NCBI GenBank assembly: GCA_964230805.1
Contig: CAXRIA010000007.1
Coordinates: forward strand, 1-21,660
DNA length: 21,660 nucleotides
Reading direction: 5' to 3'
DNA from: Flavicella sp964230805
Lineage (GTDB): Bacteria; Bacteroidota; Bacteroidia; Flavobacteriales; Flavobacteriaceae
Every line of letters begins with the position of its first letter. Position 1 is the stretch's first letter. The translations under genes were made by a program, and so were the position numbers. This document shows, piece by piece, positions 6,756 through 15,113 of this stretch. The notes beneath the pieces are model-generated. The model was not told the DNA's origin and made no database searches. It saw only the letters and a program-made list of their open reading frames with translations.

Positions 6756-9152
6756 TTACCCTTTTAGTTGAAGGTTGGTAAATTCTTTGGAAACGACTAA
6801 TGAGTCTTTCTCAAAAGAGACCTCTTTTAAATCAACATATTCGTTGTCTACTTTCACCGATTTGACCTTGAAAGGAAGTCCGATCAGATTTATTTTAAAG
6901 GTGTCGTAGTTTGTTTTGTATTTTCCAGTTTTGTGAATACGAATGATCAACTTGTTTTTCTTTCCTTCCAAATTGAATTTTTTCAAACTGTAACGACCTT
7001 TGGTGTAGTCGTAACCGTCATCGGCATCTTCGTACAATTGCGAATCTTCTTTCCCTTCTTTGTAGTACACATCGAGGGTTAATTGGTCAATACTTTTTTC
7101 ACCTACATATTGTTGCACGGGATATTTTGGGACAATAGCACCTGACTTTATGAACAAAGGCATGCTGTCAAAGTCCGCATCCACCCATGTTTCTCTTCCG
7201 CCAGAAATAACTTCGTTTGTCCAATAGTTGTACCATTCTCCTCTTGGGATGTACATACGTCTTCCTTTGGCATTGGGTTCGTTAATTGGACATACCAAAA
7301 TTTGATTCCCGAAAATAAATTCATCGGTTCTGTAATGTGTTTGAGAATCTTCCTGATCAAACAATACCAATGATTTCAACATAGGCGATTTGAACTTGGA
7401 GTATTGATAAAAAGCGGTGTACAAATATGGCAGTAGTTGGTAGCGGAGTTCAATGAATTTTCTTACCACATCGGTCACCGAAACATCAAAAGCCCAAGGT
7501 TCTTGATCGCCGTGATCTCCGGACGAGTGCGTTCTACAAAAAGGATGGAACACACCCAATTGTATCCAACGTGCGTACAATTCTCCATTGGGTTGTTCCG
7601 CAAATCCTCCAATGTCGGATCCTGCAAAAGAAAATCCAGAAAGAGCCAAACGCTGTGCTTGAATATTGGCAATTTGCAAGTGTTCCCATGTGGCTACATT
7701 ATCGCCCATCCAAGTTGAGGTGTATCGTTGTGTTCCGGAGTAGGCGGAACGTGTAATCACAAACGGACGTTTTGGATAATTGTAACGTTTGAGACCATGG
7801 TATGTAGCTCTGGCCATTTGCATTCCGTAGATATTGTGTGCCTTTTGATGGCTGCAAGGGTTTCCGTCATAGTCGTGTCGTACATCTGGGGGGAAGGTTT
7901 TGCCTGGGACGTCCATAACAGCGGGCTCATTCATGTCATTCCAAACACCTTTTACACCAATTTCTTCGATCAATTCTTTAAACAAGCCAGCCCACCATTC
8001 ACGTACTTCGGGTCTCGTGAAATCTGGAAAATAACATTCCCCAGGCCATACTTTTCCTTTCATATAAGGGCCATCTGCACGTTTGCAGAAATAATCTTTG
8101 TCCAGCGCTTCTTTGAAGACGCTGTATTCCTTGTCAATTTTTATTCCTGGATCAATAATAACCACTGTTTTGAAACCGTCCTCAGACAATTCTTTGACCA
8201 TTCTCTTTGGATCTGGAAAATAATCTTTGCTCCAAGTGAAGCATCGGAATCCTTCCATATAATCAATGTCTAAGTAAATGGCATCACAAGGAATTTTTAG
8301 ATCTCTAAATTTTTGGGTGATTTCTTTTACATTCGATTCCGGATAATAACTCCATTTGCATTGGTGATAACCCAAAGCCCAAAGTGGAGGCAACTCTGGA
8401 GTTCCTGTCAAATCGGTATAGCTCGTGACCACATCTTGCATTTTGGGACCGTAAATGAAATAATAATTCATCTCGCCTCCCTGTGCCCAGAAACTGGTAA
8501 CATTTCTTCTCTCATGACAAAAGTCAAAATAAGTTTTAAACGTGTTGTCAAAGAAAATTCCATAGGATTTATTGTTGTGCAACCCGGTGTAAAAAGGAAT
8601 GGATTTGTAAATTGGGTCTGTATCTTTTCCAAATGCATAGGAATCTGTTGCCCAGTTTTCAAATCTTCTTCCTTTCAAGTTCAAGTGCTGTGGTTTGTCT
8701 CCCAAACCGTAATAGCTCTCTCCATTTTGAGCCGCCTTACTCATTTTAACGATGTCTCCTCCCAATTCGTAACTTTCTTCCCAATGGAATCCCAATTCAT
8801 CCTCACAAATGAGGGTATTGTCATGAGCGTCATAAATTGCTTTTCGAAGGTCTGCTTTGTGAATGTAGCAGATCAATTTAGAGGTCGTAATGATGTACTT
8901 TTCCGCGTCGTCTTTTATCTCCAAGTGGTTGTATCCTCGATTCGCATCTTTGGCGATGGCGTACGAAAAATCATTGTCAAATTTTCCGACTGTAGTGTAG
9001 CGAAAACGAAGCAAGCTGTCTCTTAAAACAGTGAGTTGAAGGATGACGTTGTTTGCAGTTGAAAAATGCAAAACATCTACATCTTTTGTGTAATCTATTA
9101 TGGTAGAAGGAAAGAGGTCTCCCTTGTATTCTAGTTCGGTGTTTAAGATCAT
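6756..9152 (-). CDS. GH31 alpha-glucosidase, cytosolic
   Basis: A 798-residue glycoside hydrolase of family 31. The N-terminal ~230 residues form the beta-sandwich region. The TIM barrel follows, with the nucleophile Asp406 in WNDMNEP (404-410) and the acid/base Asp484 in WMGDN (481-485). HPFCRTHSSGDH (536-547) is the conserved late barrel motif, and C-terminal beta domains follow. There is no signal peptide, so it acts in the cytosol, probably releasing glucose from alpha-1,4-linked oligosaccharides or glycogen ends. It is the last gene of the glg cluster, 172 bases after glgB, with its own -7 box. GH31 also includes alpha-xylosidases and transglucosylases; the glycogen context makes alpha-glucosidase most likely. 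Confidence 0.92.
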   Translation of the reverse strand: MILNTELEYKGDLFPSTIIDYTKDVDVLHFSTANNVILQLTVLRDSLLRFRYTTVGKFDNDFSYAIAKDANRGYNHLEIKDDAEKYIITTSKLICYIHKADLRKAIYDAHDNTLICEDELGFHWEESYELGGDIVKMSKAAQNGESYYGLGDKPQHLNLKGRRFENWATDSYAFGKDTDPIYKSIPFYTGLHNNKSYGIFFDNTFKTYFDFCHERRNVTSFWAQGGEMNYYFIYGPKMQDVVTSYTDLTGTPELPPLWALGYHQCKWSYYPESNVKEITQKFRDLKIPCDAIYLDIDYMEGFRCFTWSKDYFPDPKRMVKELSEDGFKTVVIIDPGIKIDKEYSVFKEALDKDYFCKRADGPYMKGKVWPGECYFPDFTRPEVREWWAGLFKELIEEIGVKGVWNDMNEPAVMDVPGKTFPPDVRHDYDGNPCSHQKAHNIYGMQMARATYHGLKRYNYPKRPFVITRSAYSGTQRYTSTWMGDNVATWEHLQIANIQAQRLALSGFSFAGSDIGGFAEQPNGELYARWIQLGVFHPFCRTHSSGDHGDQEPWAFDVSVTDVVRKFIELRYQLLPYLYTAFYQYSKFKSPMLKSLVLFDQEDSQTHYRTDEFIFGNQILVCPINEPNAKGRRMYIPRGEWYNYWTNEVISGGRETWVDADFDSMPLFIKSGAIVPKYPVQQYVGEKSIDQLTLDVYYKEGKEDSQLYEDADDGYDYTKGRYSLKKFNLEGKKNKLIIRIHKTGKYKTNYDTFKINLIGLPFKVKSVKVDNEYVDLKEVSFEKDSLVVSKEFTNLQLKG

Positions 9153-9177
9153 AGTTACTAGTATTTTAACTGAATTG

Positions 9178-9185
9178 CAAAACTA
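9178..9185 (-). promoter_or_regulatory. -7 box of the GH31 gene
   Basis: On the - strand this reads TAGTTTTG, an exact TAnnTTTG match, 25 bases before the ATG. No good -33 element was found at the right distance. It suggests the GH31 gene can be transcribed separately from glgACB. Confidence 0.45.
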
Positions 9186-9324
9186 CTTAAAATATTGAAA
9201 TTAGTCCTCGTGGAATGTCAAAAATTGCTGAAAAAAACGGCATTTTAGGAGGGTTCAAAACAAATCGTTTTTATATCCTAAAAAAGCTTTTCAAAGCGCA
9301 TAAAAAAACATGCAATACGATAGC

Positions 9325-11238
9325 TTATTTTGTAATTTTAAAGACGCTTATTCCAAGTGGAGGAAGTGTAATTATTGCGGAATTGGATTTGAAGTTCCAA
9401 GGCTTTTTAAGGATTGTTATTTTTTTAGAATTGGTCACACCACTTCCTCCATACTTTTTCGCATCACTATTTAAGATTTCAACGAGATGTCCGGAGGTAT
9501 GGATTCCTAATAAGTGCTGTTCTCGCACTACAGGAGTGAAATTACACACAATCACAAGATCGTTTTTTGCATCGTGACCCTTTCGAATGAACGAAATAAT
9601 GGAGTCTTCGTGATTTTCGTAATTGATCCATTCAAAGCCTTCCATGCCGAAAGCTTTTTCGTATAGGGCAGGAGATTGTTTGTAAAGTTTGTTCAAGTCT
9701 TTTACAAAGTCTTTCATTTTGCGATGACCTTCCTCTTCCAAAAGATGCCAGTCCAAGCTTTTTTGAAAATCCCATTCTGCCTCCTGTCCAAATTCACTTC
9801 CCATAAATAGTAGATTGGCACCAGGATGTGCGTACATATAGCCGTAAAGAAGTCTTAAATTGGCGAGTTTTTGCCATTTGCCACCAGGCATTCTCCCGAT
9901 AATTGAGTGCTTTCCGTAGACAACCTCATCATGAGAGAGTGGAAGCATGAAATTTTCGGTAAAGGCATAGGCAAGGCTGAATGTAATTTTATTGTGATGG
10001 TATTTTCTGTTGATAGCATCTTCTTTAAAGTATTCTAACGTATCGTGCATCCATCCCATCATCCATTTCATCCCAAAGCCCAAGCCGCCTAAATTTTCAG
10101 GCTTGGTAACCATTGGGAATGCGGTGGATTCTTCGGCGATGGTCTGTACTCCTTCGAAGCTCGCATAGACTTCGGTATTGAAGTCTTTCAGAAATGAGAT
10201 GGCATCTAAGTTTTCTCTTCCGCCATACATGTTCGGTTCCCATTCGCCATCTTCTCGAGAATAATCCAAATACAACATGGAAGCAACGGCATCTACTCGC
10301 AAGCCATCGATGTGGTATTTGTCAAGCCAGAAAATGGCATTGCTAATCAAAAAAGAGCGAACCTCATTTCTTCCGTAATTGAAAATCAAACTTTTCCAGT
10401 CTTGGTGGTAGCCTTTTCTCCTGTCGGGATGTTCGTATAAATGAGAGCCGTCAAAAAACCCGAGACCATGATCATCTGAGGGAAAGTGAGAAGGGACCCA
10501 ATCCAAAATCACACCAATATCATTTTGATGCAATTGATCGATGAGGTACATGAATTCCTTGGGTGTTCCGAAGCGCGAGGTGGGTGCAAAATACCCAACC
10601 AGTTGATACCCCCAGGAGGGATCGTATGGATATTCCATCACAGGCATGAATTCGACATGGGTAAACTCCATTTCTTTCAGGTAGCTGACAAGCTTGTCCG
10701 CCAATTCGAGGTAGGTCAAAGGTCTTCCCTCCTCTACATTGTACATCCAAGAGCCTAAATGCACTTCTAAAACAGCATAGGGTTTGTCTAGGCCATTTTT
10801 GTCTTTTCGGTAAGAGAGCCAGTCTTTGTCATTCCATTCGTAATTTTCAATATCATAGGCAACAGAAGCTGTTCTTGGAGGCTGTTCACAGGCGAAGGCG
10901 TAAGGGTCTGCTTTTTCTGTTACGATGCCACTGTTGTTGCTGTGAATTTTGTACTTGTATTGCACACCCATTTTTAATCCTGGAATAAATCCTTCCCAGA
11001 TTCCAGATCCATCCCATCGCACTTGAAGAAGGTGTTCCGTGTCGTTCCAGAAATTGAATTCTCCAACCACGTACACATGGTTGGCAGCGGGAGCCCAAAC
11101 AGCAAAATAAATACCTTCGACACCATCTACGGTCGCGGGGTGTGCGCCAAATTTTTCATAGAGTCTATATTGTTTTCCTGCTTTGAATAAATTGATGTCA
11201 AATTCAGTGAATAAGCTATGTGATTTTACATTACTCAT
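9325..11238 (-). CDS. glgB: 1,4-alpha-glucan branching enzyme
   Basis: A 637-residue GH13 branching enzyme that cuts alpha-1,4 chains and rejoins them as alpha-1,6 branches on glycogen. An N-terminal CBM48-like domain covers about residues 20-120 (YFAVWAPAANHVYVVGEFN). The catalytic barrel carries the four GH13 regions: DWVPSHF (246-252), nucleophile Asp316 in GLRVDAVAS, acid/base Glu369 in IAEEST, and Asp437 in LPLSHDEVV. An all-beta C-terminal domain closes the protein. It is shorter than the ~730-residue enterobacterial form because it lacks the extra N1 domain. It lies 110 bases after glgC on the same strand. Confidence 0.96.
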   Translation of the reverse strand: MSNVKSHSLFTEFDINLFKAGKQYRLYEKFGAHPATVDGVEGIYFAVWAPAANHVYVVGEFNFWNDTEHLLQVRWDGSGIWEGFIPGLKMGVQYKYKIHSNNSGIVTEKADPYAFACEQPPRTASVAYDIENYEWNDKDWLSYRKDKNGLDKPYAVLEVHLGSWMYNVEEGRPLTYLELADKLVSYLKEMEFTHVEFMPVMEYPYDPSWGYQLVGYFAPTSRFGTPKEFMYLIDQLHQNDIGVILDWVPSHFPSDDHGLGFFDGSHLYEHPDRRKGYHQDWKSLIFNYGRNEVRSFLISNAIFWLDKYHIDGLRVDAVASMLYLDYSREDGEWEPNMYGGRENLDAISFLKDFNTEVYASFEGVQTIAEESTAFPMVTKPENLGGLGFGMKWMMGWMHDTLEYFKEDAINRKYHHNKITFSLAYAFTENFMLPLSHDEVVYGKHSIIGRMPGGKWQKLANLRLLYGYMYAHPGANLLFMGSEFGQEAEWDFQKSLDWHLLEEEGHRKMKDFVKDLNKLYKQSPALYEKAFGMEGFEWINYENHEDSIISFIRKGHDAKNDLVIVCNFTPVVREQHLLGIHTSGHLVEILNSDAKKYGGSGVTNSKKITILKKPWNFKSNSAIITLPPLGISVFKITK

Positions 11239-11348
11239 GGTGTGCGAAAATCTTGGATTAAGGGGTGAAAAGCTGTGGTCAAGGCATCGTTAAAAAATCT
11301 TGGCGCCAACTTGTTAATTTTTTGCGTGCAGTTCGATTTGAAAGGGAG

Positions 11349-12620
11349 TTAAATAACAGTTCCACTTTTGATGACTGCTTTGCTTTTTATGACAACAATT
11401 CCGTCTCTTACTGTATAAGTATCGGTGTCCACATCCTTCAAATGAGGGCCTCCGTTGATGCGTACATCATTCCCAATACGTGCATTTTTATCCACGATAC
11501 AATTGTTAATATAACAGCGATCTCCGATACCCATATACGGTTTCTTTGTTTTGATACAGTCGGCAATTTCTTCAATACTTTGGTAGTAGTCGTTCCCCAT
11601 GATGTACGCATTCGAAACGGTGGTTCCGACACCAATTCGGCTACGAATACCAACAACAGAACGCTCAATTCTACTGGCACTGATAATTCCACCTTCGGCA
11701 ATCAGGGTTTTTTCTAGCGTTGTTCCGGTAATTTTAGACGGTGGCAAGATGCGGGCACGGGTTAAAACACTTTTTGATTTGTCAAATAAATTGAAATCAG
11801 GAATGGCATCGGTAAGTCCTAAATTGGCATCAAAGAAAGAGGCGATTGTTCCGATATCCGTCCAATAACCTCCGTATTGAAAGCTCATCACTTTCTGTTT
11901 TTCAATGGCTTGAGGGATGATTTCACCACCAAAGTCAAGGGTGTCTTTGTGTTCTTCCAATACTTTGGAAAGAAAATTTCTATTAAAAATATAAATACCC
12001 ATGGAGGCCAAATGGTTTCTTCCTTGTTTTTTCATTTCATCCGATACCTCAGATGTCCAATCTGGAAGTTGGTCTGTGGATGGTTTTTCAATAAACGATT
12101 GAATGGTGTTGTCTGGATTGGTTTTTAAAATACCAAAACCAGTGGCATCTTTTTCTGTGACAGGTTGTGTTGCAATCGAGATTTCGGCGTTGCTTTTCTC
12201 GTGTTGTTGTACCATTTCTGTAAAGTCCATTTGGTACAATTGGTCTCCAGATAGAATGAGTGCGTAATCCCATTCATGACCTAGAAAGTGATGCATGGAT
12301 TGACGCACGGCATCGGCTGTTCCTTGGAACCAATTCGAGTTTCCTGGAGTTTGTTCTGCGGCCAATACGTCTACAAATGCATCGTTGAAAAAACTAAAGT
12401 TATAGGTGTTTTTGATATGTTTGTTCAAGGAGGCAGAATTGAATTGTGTCAAAACAAACATTCTGTCAATTCCCGAATTGATACAGTTCGAAATAGGAAT
12501 GTCAACCAAACGGTATTTCCCAGCAATTGGAACGGCTGGTTTTGAACGGGTTGTTGTTAAAGGTTGAAGTCTCGATCCTTGTCCTCCTCCCAAAATGATA
12601 CCTAAAACTTTTTTTTTCAT
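11349..12620 (-). CDS. glgC: Glucose-1-phosphate adenylyltransferase
   Basis: A 423-residue ADP-glucose pyrophosphorylase, making ADP-glucose from ATP and glucose-1-phosphate, the committed step of glycogen synthesis. The nucleotidyltransferase motif GGGQGSRLQPLT is at 11-22, WFQGTADAV at 97-105, the metal site SGDQLY at 124-129, substrate-binding FIEKP at 176-180, and GYWTDIGT at 251-258. From about residue 290 the hexapeptide repeats of a left-handed beta-helix are visible (IGVGTTVSNAYI, IGNDVRINGG). In known relatives this domain and the N-terminus carry allosteric control by sugar phosphates. It begins 5 bases after the glgA stop, so the two are translationally close. Confidence 0.97.
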   Translation of the reverse strand: MKKKVLGIILGGGQGSRLQPLTTTRSKPAVPIAGKYRLVDIPISNCINSGIDRMFVLTQFNSASLNKHIKNTYNFSFFNDAFVDVLAAEQTPGNSNWFQGTADAVRQSMHHFLGHEWDYALILSGDQLYQMDFTEMVQQHEKSNAEISIATQPVTEKDATGFGILKTNPDNTIQSFIEKPSTDQLPDWTSEVSDEMKKQGRNHLASMGIYIFNRNFLSKVLEEHKDTLDFGGEIIPQAIEKQKVMSFQYGGYWTDIGTIASFFDANLGLTDAIPDFNLFDKSKSVLTRARILPPSKITGTTLEKTLIAEGGIISASRIERSVVGIRSRIGVGTTVSNAYIMGNDYYQSIEEIADCIKTKKPYMGIGDRCYINNCIVDKNARIGNDVRINGGPHLKDVDTDTYTVRDGIVVIKSKAVIKSGTVI

Positions 12621-12625
12621 AATGA

Positions 12626-14047
12626 TTATTTTTTGATTAGTTTCTGATAGAGTTCATTGTAATTGCTTGCTGCATTGTCCCAAGAATGGTCTATTTGCAT
12701 GATTTGTTTTCTTATTTTTTTGAACCTTGGTTGGTCTTGGTATAATTCGTAGGCTCTCTCAATGGCGTGTGCGGCATCTTCTACGGAAGTGTGTTCATGG
12801 CAAATTCCAAAACCATTTTCTTCTTGAATATCCGTAATGGTATCTTTCAACCCTCCGATATTTCGTACAATAGGAAGGGTTCCATAACGCAAAGAATACA
12901 TTTGGTTGAGTCCGCAAGGCTCTACTCTTGAGGGCATGATTAAAAAGTCAGCACCAGCATAGATGATGTGAGACAATTGTTCGTCGTAACCAATAAAAGT
13001 ATTGTAATTGCCTTGGTGTGCATGGCGTAAAGATTGCAAGGCTTCTTCTACCGCTGGATCTCCCGATCCTAACACAAGAATGGAGGCATTGAGATTTTTG
13101 TTTCCAAGTGTTTTATTGAAAATATCAGGCAATAATTCGGCTCCTTTTTCGCCCACAAGTCTTCCTATAAAAGCAAACAGCGGTTTGTTTGGGTCAAGAT
13201 TGAATTTATCGCAGAGATAGTTTTTGTTATTTTTTTTGCCTGAGAGCACTGTCCGAACATTGAAATTTTTTGAAATCATCGGATCTGTCATCGGATTCCA
13301 AACGTCGGTATCAATGCCGTTTAGAATTCCTATTGATTTTCCTTTTTCATTGTCGAGCAACCATTCCAGTCCATTTGCAGCGGATCGAAGTTCTAGTAAG
13401 TAGCTTGGCGAAACTGTAGTCACCGCCCAAGCACATTTGATCGCTGCTGCCAGTGGGTTTATTTGTTGGTCCCATTCCAAAAGGCCGGAGTGCGACAAAT
13501 CATAGGCAGGGAAATAATTTAGTTTTTCAAAGGAAAATTGCCCTTGGTATTGTGCGTTGTGAATGGTTAATACAGTAGGGATGTTTTTCAGACGTTCATA
13601 TCGATGTGCTTTGGACATCATAAAAGGAATGAGCCCGACATGGTAATCGTGGCAATGCACAATTTCTGGTTTGTTTTCAAATTGCAATATCCAATCGAGT
13701 GTGGCTTTTTGAAATGCCACAAAACGTTCCGTGTCGTCTCCGTAGCCATACACATTTTCTCGGTCGAGAAGGCCGGGTATTTTGACGGAATAGAGCGGGT
13801 ATCCCAGATCGTTATTTGTCAACTGCAATACTTCAACATCGTAGCTTGTGTCACCCAACGCAACACGACTTTTATGATCTATCTGGAAAGCGTTTTGCCG
13901 CGTAAATTTGTTGTCGTAAAAAGGCATGACAACTCCTGTTTTTTTGTCGCGTTTGTTTTGGTATTTGGGCAAAGCTCCAACAACATCTGCCAATCCGCCT
14001 ACCTTTGCTACAGGGTAGCATTCAGCACTGATATGAATACTGTTCAT
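12626..14047 (-). CDS. glgA: Glycogen synthase
   Basis: A 473-residue GT5 glycogen (starch) synthase that adds glucose from ADP-glucose to growing alpha-1,4 chains. The N-terminal KVGGLADVVGALP (15-27) holds the ADP-glucose-binding lysine 15. The C-terminal GT-B half has FIGRLVGEKG (293-302) and SRVEPCGLNQ (373-382), with the conserved Glu376. Length is typical of bacterial GlgA. It is the first gene of the cluster. TATGTTTA (14080-14087, - strand) is one base off the -7 consensus and may be the promoter, but no -33 box was found. Confidence 0.96.
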   Translation of the reverse strand: MNSIHISAECYPVAKVGGLADVVGALPKYQNKRDKKTGVVMPFYDNKFTRQNAFQIDHKSRVALGDTSYDVEVLQLTNNDLGYPLYSVKIPGLLDRENVYGYGDDTERFVAFQKATLDWILQFENKPEIVHCHDYHVGLIPFMMSKAHRYERLKNIPTVLTIHNAQYQGQFSFEKLNYFPAYDLSHSGLLEWDQQINPLAAAIKCAWAVTTVSPSYLLELRSAANGLEWLLDNEKGKSIGILNGIDTDVWNPMTDPMISKNFNVRTVLSGKKNNKNYLCDKFNLDPNKPLFAFIGRLVGEKGAELLPDIFNKTLGNKNLNASILVLGSGDPAVEEALQSLRHAHQGNYNTFIGYDEQLSHIIYAGADFLIMPSRVEPCGLNQMYSLRYGTLPIVRNIGGLKDTITDIQEENGFGICHEHTSVEDAAHAIERAYELYQDQPRFKKIRKQIMQIDHSWDNAASNYNELYQKLIKK

Positions 14048-14192
14048 TGTGAAAATTGGGTCAATAATTTTTTATGAACTAAACATACGTAATTTATTTT
14101 AGAATAACTTTTAAAATAAATAATTTTTTGTGTTCAAATTCGAGCGTTGTTGGTCCTCTAGGGTTGGTTTTCAAAAGTTTTTGGCGAAGGGC

Positions 14193-14945
14193 TTAATCAC
14201 TGACAACTTCAAACGTAATTGGGAGTGCATATTTTACTTTAACGGGAATCCCTCGCTGTTTTCCTGGAATGAATTTTGGTAAGGAGTTGATCACCCGAAA
14301 ACCTTCTTTTTCTAGACGTGGGTGTGGCGCTCTCACTTTGATGTCTTGAATTTCTCCTTTTTGGTTGATGGTAAAGACGGTAGAAATTCTTTTTTTTCCG
14401 CTCGATAGGTTTAAGTTGGAAGCCAAATTGATATCAAATTTTTTATGAATGTGCCGCGTGATTTTTTCTGAAAAGCACTTTCGTAATTCTTGTTTGTTTC
14501 CTTTGCATCCTGGAAAAATGGGAACCTCTTCAATGACGGCAAAAGGAACATCTTCGATGATTTCTTCTCCTTCTCCTATTTCTACAATATCATCCAATTC
14601 TATATTTGTTGCTTCTACTGCCTCCTTTTCGTCTGTCTCAGTAGATTCTAAGATTGTTTCTTCTACGATTCGATCGTTTTCTACGATTTCAATAATGGGG
14701 GTTAGCTGAGCAGGGGGAGGAGGTGGTGGTTTGACAGGTTCAACGCGATGGGTAATGACAAGTTCTTCTTCTTCCGTTGCATTTAGAACAATGTTCGTGA
14801 ATTCGTCAACATCTTGATGGTCATAGGTTTTGTGCTCAAGAATTACATAGGTGATAAACAAGGTCAATACCAGCCCAATTTCTAAAAATAGATAGCTGTA
14901 ATTCTCGAGAGCATATCGCGGATTTTTTTTGAGTTCCATAGCCAT
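14193..14945 (-). CDS. TonB-type energy transducer
   Basis: A 250-residue inner-membrane protein with the layout of TonB: a short cytosolic N-terminus, one membrane helix at about 18-37, a periplasmic linker with PVKPPPPPP (70-78) and a long acidic stretch (about 90-135), then the C-terminal TonB domain. The segment EEVPIFPGCKG and the paired cysteines 147 and 157 are typical of Bacteroidota TonB proteins. Such proteins link the proton-motive force, via ExbB/ExbD, to outer-membrane TonB-dependent transporters. No exbB, exbD or transporter gene is nearby, so its partners are unknown. Met3 is an alternative start. It appears to be a single-gene unit between the lepA terminator and glgA. Confidence 0.9.
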   Translation of the reverse strand: MAMELKKNPRYALENYSYLFLEIGLVLTLFITYVILEHKTYDHQDVDEFTNIVLNATEEEELVITHRVEPVKPPPPPPAQLTPIIEIVENDRIVEETILESTETDEKEAVEATNIELDDIVEIGEGEEIIEDVPFAVIEEVPIFPGCKGNKQELRKCFSEKITRHIHKKFDINLASNLNLSSGKKRISTVFTINQKGEIQDIKVRAPHPRLEKEGFRVINSLPKFIPGKQRGIPVKVKYALPITFEVVSD

Positions 14946-14966
14946 GGTTTTTGAAATTACACCTAT

Positions 14967-14997
14967 CTAAATTATTGAAAAACAATGAAAATTCAAA
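14967..14997 (-). promoter_or_regulatory. Promoter of the tonB-like gene
   Basis: On the - strand, TTTG (14997-14994) is followed after 19 bases by TAATTTAG (14974-14967), one mismatch from TAnnTTTG. It lies directly downstream of the lepA terminator and 21 bases before the start codon. Confidence 0.5.
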
Positions 14998-15044
14998 ATA
15001 AAAAGACCTTTAGGTATTATTTTTTTAGAGTATTTTAACACAAC

Positions 15045-15087
15045 AAAAAAAAGTCCGAATTTCTATCAGTGAAACTCAGACTTTTTT
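15045..15087. terminator. Terminator after lepA
   Basis: AAAAAAGTC (15047-15055) pairs with GACTTTTTT (15079-15087). The stem continues through GA/TC and TTTC/GAAA with two mismatches. On the - strand it ends in a T-run, as expected for lepA, whose stop is 26 bases away. Confidence 0.8.
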
Positions 15088-15113
15088 GCGGATTTGTGAT
15101 TGTTTGAAGCTTT

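Noticed and set aside
8313..9026. A 237-codon open frame on the + strand
   Set aside because: It lies wholly antisense to the GH31 gene, has no recognisable domain or promoter, and the GH31 frame carries all catalytic motifs.
11265..11717. A 150-codon + strand frame at the end of glgC
   Set aside because: Antisense to glgC and the glgC-glgB gap; low-complexity N- and T-rich translation with no domain.
13604..14077. A 157-codon frame antisense to glgA
   Set aside because: Shadow of glgA; no domain, and glgA is intact.
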